NCBI GenBank assembly: GCA_964560325.1
Contig: CAZLLV010000410.1
Coordinates: forward strand, 1 to 21,424
DNA: 21,424 nucleotides
From: CAZLLV01 sp964560325
Lineage (GTDB): Bacteria > Acidobacteriota > Thermoanaerobaculia > Multivoradales > DATKCC01
Direction of reading: 5' to 3'
Part shown: positions 15,429 through 21,270 of the stretch, one piece after another
How positions within the stretch are numbered: position 1 is the stretch's first letter
Layout: the number at the start of each line of letters is the position of its first letter
Position numbers and translations under genes: made by a program
Notes under the pieces: model-generated
The model's input: the letters and a program-made list of their open reading frames with translations, nothing else
Told to the model about the DNA's origin: nothing
Databases searched by the model: none

Positions 15429-16793
15429 GTGGCCGGGCGGCGGGTCTACGACCTGATCGGCATCGGGTTCGGCCCGGCCAACCTCGCGCTCGGCGTGGCG
15501 CTCCAGGAGGAGTCGGAGCGCGACGGCGGGGCCGACCTCGACCGGCTCTTCCTGGAGACGAAGACCGAGCAGTGCTGGCACCCCGACATGCTGCTCGAGA
15601 ACTCGCTGATCCAGATCAGCGTGCTCAAGGACATGGCGACGGTGCGCAACCCGCGCAGCCGCTTCACCTTCCTCAACTACCTGCACGACCAGGGCAGGCT
15701 CTTCGAGTTCCTGAACCTGCGCGACCTCTTTCCGTCGCGGGTCGAGTTCAACGACTACCTCTGCTGGGTCGCCGCGCAGCTCGCCGACCGCGTCCGCTAC
15801 GGCCGCCGGGTGCGCTCGATCGACTGCTATCCGCAGCTCGGCGACTCCGAGCTGGTCGGGGTGGTCGAGGTGGTGGTCGACGACCTCGCGACCGGAGAGG
15901 AGGAGCGCTACCTCGCGAAGAACGTCGTGGTCGCGACCGGCGGGCGACCGTTCGTTCCGCCCGAGATCGAGCTGCCCGACGACGGTCTGGACGATCGCCT
16001 CTTCCACTCGAACGACTTCATGACCCGGATCGACCGCGGGTTCCCGGACCGGGACGCGGAGTACCGCTTCGTGGTGGTCGGCTCCGGGCAGAGCGGTGCC
16101 GAGCTCTTCTACTGCCTGTTCGACCGCTACCGGAACGCCGACGTGACGGCGACCGTACGCGGCTTCGGATACAAGCCGGCCGACGACAGCGACTTCACGA
16201 ACGAGGTCTTCTTCCCGGGGATGATCGACTTCTTCTACGAGCTGCCGAAGCCGAAGCAGAAGCGGGTCATCGACAGCTTCCGGGACGTCAACTACGCCGT
16301 CGTCGACCACCACCTGATCCGGAAGATCTACCGCGCCCTCTACGACATGCGGGTCGAGCGCCGCCAGCGGGCGCGCCTGCTGCAGTACAAGACGCTCCTC
16401 GGCGTGCGCCGGACGCCGGCGGGCCTCGAGGCGCGCTACCGCGACCTGGTGCGCGACGAGGAAGAGACGATCGAGGCCGACGGGATGGTGCTCTGCACCG
16501 GCTACCGCTGGGACAAGGAGCACCCGCTCCTCGAAGGGCTCGCCGACTGCTTCGAGACCGACGACCGCGGCGGCTACGAGGTGCTGCGCGACTACCGCCT
16601 CGCCCCCAAGCCCGGCTTCGACGCCGGCGTCTACCTCCAGGGCTACTGCGAATCGACCCACGGCATCAGCGAGACCGTCCTCTCGCTGCTCCCGATCCGG
16701 GCGCAAGACATCGTCGATTCGGTTCTCGAGCGGCGGAAGGCGGAGAGCGGGCCGGTGGCGCTCCGCGAAGCGGTCGCGGTCGCCGACGGGTGA
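15429..16793 (+). CDS. Flavin-dependent L-lysine/L-ornithine N-monooxygenase (SidA/IucD/PvdA family)
   Basis: Known: the family N-hydroxylates the side-chain amine of ornithine, lysine or related diamines using FAD, NADPH and oxygen, usually as the first step of hydroxamate siderophore synthesis. Seen: 454 aa from GTG 15429. The FAD motif is 'DLIGIGFGPANLAL' (G11-x-G13-x-G15-P-x-N18), the substrate region 'ISVLKDMATVRNPRSRFTFL', the NADPH motif 'VVVGSGQSGAE' (G218-x-G220), and the C-terminal signature 'QGYCESTHGISETVLSLLPI'. Length is normal. GTG 15429 has no clear ribosome site, but upstream there is no other usual start, and the N-terminus then begins just before the FAD strand as in relatives. 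No NRPS, NIS synthetase, acyltransferase or siderophore transporter is in the window, so the substrate and pathway are unknown. It ends five bases before a tRNA fragment. Confidence 0.88.
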   Translation: MAGRRVYDLIGIGFGPANLALGVALQEESERDGGADLDRLFLETKTEQCWHPDMLLENSLIQISVLKDMATVRNPRSRFTFLNYLHDQGRLFEFLNLRDLFPSRVEFNDYLCWVAAQLADRVRYGRRVRSIDCYPQLGDSELVGVVEVVVDDLATGEEERYLAKNVVVATGGRPFVPPEIELPDDGLDDRLFHSNDFMTRIDRGFPDRDAEYRFVVVGSGQSGAELFYCLFDRYRNADVTATVRGFGYKPADDSDFTNEVFFPGMIDFFYELPKPKQKRVIDSFRDVNYAVVDHHLIRKIYRALYDMRVERRQRARLLQYKTLLGVRRTPAGLEARYRDLVRDEEETIEADGMVLCTGYRWDKEHPLLEGLADCFETDDRGGYEVLRDYRLAPKPGFDAGVYLQGYCESTHGISETVLSLLPIRAQDIVDSVLERRKAESGPVALREAVAVADG

Positions 16794-16798
16794 AGCGC

Positions 16799-16848
16799 TG
16801 GTGCCGCTGGGAGGACTCGAACCCCCGACCAAGGGTTTAGGAAACCCG
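16799..16848 (-). repeat. 3'-half fragment of a tRNA-Arg(CCT): candidate att remnant
   Basis: On the minus strand this segment carries an anticodon loop TTCCTAA, a T arm (GGTTCGAGTCC) and a 3' acceptor strand CAGCGGC followed by A and CCA. No D arm or 5' acceptor strand (GCCGCTG) lies upstream of it. It matches the intact tRNA-Arg at 16923-16999 position by position at an offset of 124 bp, but differs in acceptor (CAGCGGC against CAGCCGC) and anticodon stem (GGGT/ACCC against AAGT/ACTT). It therefore comes from a related rather than identical tRNA. Such a 3' half is what site-specific integration into a tRNA gene leaves behind. Confidence 0.75.
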
Positions 16849-16886
16849 TAGACTTCCCTTATTCCTTGGGCTTTCCCGACGTCTAG

Positions 16887-16903
16887 GTTACATTCCAGGT
16901 AAC
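16887..16903. repeat. GTTAC-N7-GTAAC dyad, copy 1
   Basis: GTTAC and GTAAC are exact inverted repeats around ATTCCAG. The same dyad recurs at 17012-17028, each lying on the 5' side of a tRNA-Arg copy. It could be a recombinase or excisionase arm site, or a repressor operator. Confidence 0.55.
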
Positions 16904-16922
16904 AACTGAGGTGGGGCCGAGG

Positions 16923-16999
16923 TGGTGCGGCTGGGAGGGCTCGAACCTCCGACACCAAGTTTAGGAAACTTGTGCTCTATCCACCTGAGCTACAGCCGC
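16923..16999 (-). tRNA. tRNA-Arg (anticodon CCT)
   Basis: The minus strand folds as a complete 77-nt tRNA including the encoded CCA: acceptor GCGGCTG/CAGCCGC, a D arm with GCTC...GAGC, an anticodon stem CAAGT/ACTTG around the loop TTCCTAA (anticodon CCT, reading AGG), a short variable loop and a T arm GGAGG-TTCGAGC-CCTCC, with discriminator A. It decodes AGG arginine codons, which are rare in GC-rich genomes. It lies 81 bp from an integrase start on its 5' side. Confidence 0.95.
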
Positions 17000-17011
17000 G
17001 CGCCCCCGTAG

Positions 17012-17028
17012 GTTACACCGCAGGTAAC
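17012..17028. repeat. GTTAC-N7-GTAAC dyad, copy 2
   Basis: The same inverted repeat as at 16887-16903, 125 bp away, with the shared context AGGTTACA...CAGGTAACA. It lies between the tRNA-Arg and the integrase gene, where a recombinase binding site or integrase operator would be expected. Confidence 0.55.
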
Positions 17029-17032
17029 AGCA

Positions 17033-17054
17033 GCGGGCGCCCAATTCTGCCCGC
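17033..17054 (+). promoter_or_regulatory. Hairpin in the integrase 5' region
   Basis: GCGGGC at 17033-17038 pairs with GCCCGC at 17049-17054 around a 10-base loop, 26 bases before the integrase GTG. No T-run follows. It could be a translational or protein-binding control element; no function is proven. Confidence 0.3.
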
Positions 17055-17080
17055 GAACGGGAGAAGAGGGGAGGACTACC

Positions 17081-18286
17081 GTGCCGACGTATCTGGGAAC
17101 GCGCAAGCTCAAGGACGGACGGATCATCCACCGCGCAATCGTGCGCCGCAAAGGCTGGCCGACCAAGGTCTTCCAGGCGGAGACGAAGACGGCCACCCGA
17201 CCGACCGACGGCTCCAAGCCGGTCAAGGGCTGCATGGAGCTCGCCGCCGATTACGAAGCCGAGATCCGCGCCGGCCGCGCCGGCCGCCGCACCACCGACG
17301 TCGAACACGCCGTCCAGACCTACTTCGACACCGAAGAGTTCCAGGACCTCGCGGAGCGGGACCGCCAGCGCATCCGGCTCGAGTGGATCTGCGATCTACC
17401 GGTCCCGTGGGGCGAGAGGATCGGTGAGGTCCGCCTCGACGACCTCGACCGCCTCCACCGCGCCTGCGGCGTGGTCAAAGACGCCCTGGCGGCCGGCAAC
17501 GGCCCCTCACGCCCCGGCGACCAGACGAAGCGACCCGCCAGCCGGGCCACCCAGAACCGCTACCTCTCCGCCCTCTCCGTCGCCCTCGACGCCGCCGCGC
17601 GCCAGGACCCCGCCTGCGCCATGCCCTACAACCCCGCAAAGACCGTCCGCATCCGCTCCGAAAACAACGAGACGCGCACCTGGTTCCGCGACGCCGAGAT
17701 CCTCGCCCTCTACGACGCCTGCAAGGAGAGCGGCGACACCCGCCTGCCCGTGCTGCTCCTCTGCGCCCTCTCGTCCGCCGCCCGCCAGTCCGAGCTGCTC
17801 CAGATCCGCCGCACCGACCTCGACCTCCGCACCGGCTCCGTCCCCGTCACCGGCAAGCGCGGCTACCGCCGCCGCATCCGCTTCTACGGCTGGGCCCTCG
17901 AAGAGCTACGCCGCTTCGTCCGCGACACCCCGGCCGCCATCACCGGCTACGTCTTCGGCAACCGCTACGGCCAGCCCACCTTCCCCCGCAAGCGCTGGAA
18001 CAAGGCGCTCGAAAAAGCCAAGCTCAAGCCGGGCGCTGCAGCCGACCGAGGCAAGGTCGACTTCCACTGCACCCGCCACACGAGCCTCACGCTCGCCGCC
18101 GCCCGCGGCGCCACCGAAGCCGACCTCGCCGCCCACGGAGGACACCGCTCCCTCCAGGGGCTGGACACCTACCTCCACCTGGCCGAAGACGAAGCGATCG
18201 AATCGAAGCTCGCCGAACGACTCCTCCCGGACTGGCGCGGCCAGAGGGTCACCGCGGCCGACGCCCGCACCGCATTCAGCCGGTAA
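17081..18286 (+). CDS. Tyrosine recombinase / phage-type integrase
   Basis: Known: such enzymes carry out site-specific integration and excision of mobile elements, often at tRNA genes. Seen: 401 aa from GTG 17081 with GGGAGGA five bases upstream. An N-terminal DNA-binding region is followed by a core-binding helical domain (~95-190) and the catalytic domain. The active-site residues are R235 (SSAARQSELLQIRRTD), H329-x-x-R332 (FHCTRHTSLT), H355 (GGHRSLQG) and nucleophile Y364 (LDTYLHL), so the enzyme looks intact. 'VFGNRYGQPTFPRKRWNKAL' matches integrases of this group. Context: 81 bp from a tRNA-Arg with a duplicated 3' half, and convergent with an excisionase-like gene that ends 33 bp away. 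It is probably the integrase of an element whose far end is not in this window. Confidence 0.92.
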   Translation: MPTYLGTRKLKDGRIIHRAIVRRKGWPTKVFQAETKTATRPTDGSKPVKGCMELAADYEAEIRAGRAGRRTTDVEHAVQTYFDTEEFQDLAERDRQRIRLEWICDLPVPWGERIGEVRLDDLDRLHRACGVVKDALAAGNGPSRPGDQTKRPASRATQNRYLSALSVALDAAARQDPACAMPYNPAKTVRIRSENNETRTWFRDAEILALYDACKESGDTRLPVLLLCALSSAARQSELLQIRRTDLDLRTGSVPVTGKRGYRRRIRFYGWALEELRRFVRDTPAAITGYVFGNRYGQPTFPRKRWNKALEKAKLKPGAAADRGKVDFHCTRHTSLTLAAARGATEADLAAHGGHRSLQGLDTYLHLAEDEAIESKLAERLLPDWRGQRVTAADARTAFSR

Positions 18287-18318
18287 CAACGCTCAGCAGT
18301 CGGCCGCCGTAACCGGCT

Positions 18319-18525
18319 TCACCCCTTCGGCAGCGACGCCAGGAACTCGTCCAGGTCCTTCCGCAGATAGAGGATCCGCCCCGTCTCGTCCCGCCGAAAC
18401 GGCGGCCCCATCCCCCGCTGGCGCCGCTTCACCAGAGCGCTCTCTGTGTAGACGTTGCCGAGATAGGCACGAGCACCCGCCGTATCGAAAGAAGCCGGCA
18501 CCACGATCATCTGCAGATCGTCCAC
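18319..18525 (-). CDS. Small AlpA/excisionase-like HTH protein
   Basis: Seen: 68 aa from GTG 18525 (CGGAG six bases upstream) or 63 aa from ATG 18510; the frame runs further but reads as noise upstream. The sequence 'PASFDTAGARAYLGN', 'ALVKRRQRGMGPPFRRDETG' and 'RILYLRKDLDEFLASLPKG' is the winged-helix HTH_17/AlpA pattern: aligned helix, strand pair and a closing 'LDEFL' helix. Known: such small proteins act as recombination directionality factors or as element-encoded regulators. Its position, convergent with and 33 bp from the integrase stop, suggests that it controls excision. The start is not certain. Confidence 0.7.
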   Translation of the reverse strand: MDDLQMIVVPASFDTAGARAYLGNVYTESALVKRRQRGMGPPFRRDETGRILYLRKDLDEFLASLPKG

Positions 18526-18951
18526 GACGCGCTCCGCGTCTCGACGATCCCGGCGCCGCAGCGTACCGACGCTCACCGCACCCTCCGGGCCGAACCGGGT
18601 GGGCAAGAAACAAGACCAAGACCGAAACAGGTGGGGAAGGGCATAGAGACAGGCTCCTGGCAAGGCGCCGGACGAATAACACGACGCAACCTCGGAAGCC
18701 GACGGCGGGGGAGCCACGACCACCGAGAGCTCCGCCTCGGCCGCGCAGCCCCCTGCGACACCATCGGGGGTGACGTTGACTCGCGAAACCTTCTCACGGC
18801 GCTCGGGAGATCCCAAGGAGTTACGAGCCGAGATACAGGCCACAGGCGAGACGAGGTTCGGCCTGTCAGGCGAACGCCGTTCACCTGACCGAGACTGGAA
18901 GGCGGACGAAGCTTGCGCCCACGGCGACGCGGCCACCCACAGGCGCCCACG
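18526..18951. other. Gene-free stretch between HTH gene and SymE-unit terminator
   Basis: No convincing gene seen. A plus-strand frame beginning at GTG 18770 starts plausibly (LTRETFSRRSGDPKELRAEI) but soon turns into Pro/Arg-rich noise antisense to the SymE-like gene. A purine-rich run around 18603-18642 (AAGAAACAAGACCAAGACCG) stands out from the GC-rich surroundings. The upstream control region of the HTH gene should lie here, but I could not assign a promoter. Confidence 0.4.
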
Positions 18952-18987
18952 AAAAAGGGCCGAGCCGGCAAACCGCCGACCCGGCCC
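18952..18987 (-). terminator. Rho-independent terminator of the SymE-like operon
   Basis: On the minus strand, 18987-18957 forms a 13-bp stem (GGGCCGGGTCGGC with GCCGGCTCGGCCC, two G-T pairs) around loop GGTTT, followed at once by TTTTT (18956-18952). It lies 23 bases after the SymE-like stop. This is a classical intrinsic terminator. Confidence 0.85.
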
Positions 18988-19010
18988 CGATCACCACGAA
19001 CGACGGTCCC

Positions 19011-19253
19011 TCACACCGCCCGCAGCACCAGCTTCCCCTTCGACACCTTCACATCGAACTCCTGCCCGCGGGAAAAGCCCGCCTCGGCGAGCCAGTGGCC
19101 CGAGAGACGGATCAAGGGGTAGCTCGTGTAACGCTCGCGGAGAGGGCACGAGCGGGCGTGCACCTTCGCCCGCCGGACCGTGCCGAGAGCAGGGGACCGC
19201 TTCCGAAGCGGCCCCGGCGGCCTGAGCATGGAGAAACCCGACCCCCGCCTCAT
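19011..19253 (-). CDS. SymE-like protein (AbrB-fold, type I toxin family)
   Basis: Known: Escherichia coli SymE is an SOS-induced protein with an AbrB-type fold, described as a toxin controlled by the antisense RNA SymR; later work suggests nucleoid/DNA binding. Seen: 80 aa from ATG 19253 with GGGAGGTG four bases upstream. The C-terminal part 'SYPLIRLSGHWLAEAGFSRG' then 'QEFDVKVSKGKLVLRAV' matches the SymE core (IPAI-LKGQWLEAAGF..G..VDVKV..G.IVL). The first ~28 residues are basic. The ATG overlaps the stop of the upstream gene by 4 nt, so the pair is translationally coupled, unlike the stand-alone E. coli gene. A strong terminator follows. I saw no cognate antisense RNA promoter. Confidence 0.8.
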   Translation of the reverse strand: MRRGSGFSMLRPPGPLRKRSPALGTVRRAKVHARSCPLRERYTSYPLIRLSGHWLAEAGFSRGQEFDVKVSKGKLVLRAV

Positions 19254-19861
19254 CGCTCACCTCCCGCCGCCCGCTCGCACCGCCGCAGCTCCTCCATGAA
19301 GATCGCCCCGGCCCGCTCCAGCACCTCGTCGGGCACCGACAGCAGGAAGTGGGCGAGAGCCAGCGGCTGAGCCCGCAGATCCGCGAGCCGCGTCAGGTCC
19401 GCCGGCAGCGAGCTGCCGGAGAGATCCCCGGACCGCACGTTCGCCACCGGCTCCCCGTCGTGCATCAGGTGCTCGCGATCGTCGGCCCCAGTCTGAAACC
19501 GAAACCGCGTCCGGCGCTCGGCCACGGCCAGAGCCGCCGCCGCGAGGTACGCGAGGTCCGGCTCCTCGAACGACAGCCGCGGCGCACGCTCACCGGCGGC
19601 AAAACACGCCCAGAGCGGCGGACCATCGCCCCAAAGGCGCACCACCCGCCACGGACCGGAGAAGCCGCCCTCCGGCACCGCCGGCACCGGGTCGCGCTCG
19701 CCCAGCCGCTCGAACAGCTCCGGCCGGAAAGCGTTCTCCCGCCGGCCGCACGACGGCCGGGCAGGGTCTCCAGGAGAAGAACAGGTCGGGGAAGGATCGC
19801 CGGCGGAATCGCTCCGACCGGCAGGGGAGGGGGGTATACACTCGTCTTTACGTCGGCGCAT
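19250..19861 (-). CDS. Unrecognised protein coupled to SymE-like gene
   Basis: Seen: 203 aa from ATG 19861, with AAAGGAG eight bases upstream, and a stop that overlaps the SymE-like ATG (ATGA). The first ~45 residues are Pro/Ser-rich and probably disordered. The rest looks like a folded alpha/beta domain: 'GPWRVVRLWGDGPPLWACFA', then 'SFEEPDLAYLAAAALAVAER' (an amphipathic helix), 'FQTGADDREHLMHDGEPVAN', and a C-terminal helix 'VPDEVLERAGAIFMEELRRC'. There is no signal peptide or membrane helix, and I do not recognise the family. The position suggests a partner, regulator or antitoxin of the SymE-like protein (inference). A candidate promoter lies ~260 bases upstream. Confidence 0.72.
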   Translation of the reverse strand: MRRRKDECIPPSPAGRSDSAGDPSPTCSSPGDPARPSCGRRENAFRPELFERLGERDPVPAVPEGGFSGPWRVVRLWGDGPPLWACFAAGERAPRLSFEEPDLAYLAAAALAVAERRTRFRFQTGADDREHLMHDGEPVANVRSGDLSGSSLPADLTRLADLRAQPLALAHFLLSVPDEVLERAGAIFMEELRRCERAAGGER

Positions 19862-20421
19862 TGGCTAGTCTCCTTTGCGTCGGCCAGGGCATGGCAGTGG
19901 CTACCGACCGCTGTCATGCCCGCTTGGTTCGTCGTACCGGGGTCAGAAGCGTAGAGGCTCGACAACCCGCCGGCTCCTGCCGGAGGGGTGAAGGCTCCTG
20001 ACCACCCGGACTCGTGAGGTCGGGGTGCTGCGGATGGGGCGATCTCCTGGGGACGAACCTCCTTCTTGAGCGATGGCGTCGTGCCGAGCCGACGAAGCTC
20101 GCCGGCTCCCGATGTCGTTGCGCTACGCTACATTACCGCCTCGGAGTTGTCAACCGAAGGCTGGAGCCAGGGTCGGCAGAGCGAACGAACGACCGAGCTC
20201 CGCGGTGCGGTAGGCGCCGGCCGAGGCTGCTTCCGTCAGTCCGGCACGGGCGAGGTAAAGCCCGTCGGGACGCAGCAGGCGCCGATCTCACCCGGCTTTC
20301 GGACACGCGCCTGCCTCGCCGCACCATCGCCCCCTTGTAGATCCCGCGAAGCTGCGCTGACGGGCATTCTCCCCACCAGTCTCGGGTCCGGCGACGACGC
20401 CACGCGGCTCGAGCGCTTCCG
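19862..20421. other. Gene-free region between SymE-like operon and CRISPR array
   Basis: No convincing gene on either strand: the open frames here are Arg/Pro-rich and lack ribosome sites. It holds a candidate minus-strand promoter (20125-20153), which would give the 203-aa gene a ~257-nt leader transcript. That leader has several short inverted repeats, for example ACCCGGAC...GTCGGGGT around 20003-20026. A structured leader or small RNA is possible, but I cannot show it. Confidence 0.4.
20125..20153 (-). promoter_or_regulatory. Candidate sigma-70 promoter of the 203-aa/SymE-like operon
   Basis: On the minus strand, a perfect -35 TTGACA (20153-20148), a 17-bp spacer and -10 TAGCGT (20130-20125; T, A and final T conserved) point toward the 203-aa gene. 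A perfect -35 with ideal spacing is notable in such GC-rich sequence. The predicted start near 20118 leaves a ~257-nt leader. Confidence 0.5.
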
Positions 20422-21008
20422 CCTGCCATCCCTCCGTACTGATCAGGGCGGTTCCGAGATGCTCTTGCTGTGTGACTCTGACCTACCGGAAGATCAGCTG
20501 CGGGGTCGCAATCCCTTCGTACTGATCAGGGCGGTTCCGAGGATGTGGAGCCTCACGCGGTCCCGGCGAATCGCCGGGCGTCGCAATCCCTCCGTACTGA
20601 TCAGGGCGGTTCCGAGTACAGCGAAGCCGTGCAGAAGGTGCTCGATGCCATCAAGAGTCGCAATCCCTCCGTGCTGATCAGGGCGGTTACGAGCAGTCGG
20701 TTTACACCCTCCACCGTCGAGGTCTCGGTCCGTCGTCGCAATCCCTCCGTGCTGATCAGGGCGGTTCCGAGATGACCCCCGGGGGGTTCCTCCTCGACCA
20801 TACGTCGGCGGAGAAGTCGCAATCCCTCCGTGCTGATCAGGGCGGTTCCGAGCGAGATCATGAGCACGGTGCCGGCGGTCTACCATCCGAATTCGGTCGC
20901 AATCCCTCCGTGCTGATCAGGGCGGTTCCGAGGGAGGATCTCATGCGCGCCGGGATCAAGTGGGCGATGAAGTCGCAATCCCTCCGTGCTGATCAGGGCG
21001 GTTCCGAG
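20422..21008 (-). CRISPR. CRISPR array: eight 37-bp repeats, seven spacers of 38-46 bp
   Basis: Repeats end at 20458, 20541, 20616, 20693, 20771, 20852, 20932 and 21008. The plus-strand repeat starts GTCGCAATCCCTCC, has the palindrome CTGATCAG in the middle, and ends GGGCGGTTCCGAG. Spacers are 46, 38, 40, 41, 44, 43 and 39 bp, all different. The four right-hand repeats (from 20735) are identical. The fourth from the left has one change (GGTTACGAG), the three left ones carry GTACTGATC, and the leftmost has lost four of its first six bases. This decay puts the old (trailer) end on the left and the leader on the right, so crRNAs are read on the minus strand, ending in ATTGCGAC before each spacer. 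That handle resembles the ATTGAAAC type common in type I and III systems. cas2 lies upstream in the same direction. The subtype cannot be fixed from the window. Confidence 0.97.
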
Positions 21009-21270
21009 GGTAATAGCTCTAACTGAAGCATCCTCAAGCACTTACAGTGCCTTCGGATCTGACCTCGGTTTCGATGCTCTCTCATCGGGTCTCTCACCGG
21101 GGCAAGCCGGCGCTCGGCCAACTAACCAAGTACCTCATTTCAAAGACCTTACCGCTCCGGATCTGACCTCGGCCGAAAATCGCCGCTTCGAAGCTGGCAT
21201 GCTCCTTGTCCAGGCACCGCCGGCAGGGGACCCCTGGACTCCTGAAGCTTGAGCATTGTAGCCCGCTCGC
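21009..21270 (-). promoter_or_regulatory. Probable CRISPR leader between cas2 and array
   Basis: 262 bp, less GC-rich than its surroundings and without a gene, lying on the side of the array with perfect repeats. It contains a 15-bp direct repeat CGGATCTGACCTCGG at 21054-21068 and 21158-21172 (104 bp apart) and a small inverted repeat GCACT-TAC-AGTGC at 21038-21050. Known: leaders carry the array promoter and the sequence recognised by Cas1-Cas2 during spacer insertion. No clear -10/-35 pair was assigned. Confidence 0.65.

Noticed and set aside
16799..16875. Second functional tRNA-Arg gene
   Set aside because: The minus strand has the anticodon arm, T arm and 3' acceptor with CCA, but no matching 5' acceptor strand GCCGCTG and no D arm, so it cannot fold as a full tRNA.
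15018..16958. 646-codon minus-strand frame opposite the monooxygenase
   Set aside because: Shadow frame; it even runs through the tRNA fragment, and the plus strand has complete FAD and NADPH motifs.
18770..19225. Possible plus-strand gene antisense to the SymE-like gene
   Set aside because: Only the first ~35 residues look protein-like; the rest is Pro/Arg/Ser-rich noise, and it runs backwards through the strong terminator and the SymE-like gene.
20066..20886. Open frames running through the CRISPR repeats on both strands
   Set aside because: They repeat a peptide because the DNA repeats (for example SLRTDQGGSE and GTALISTEGLR); the array explains them fully.
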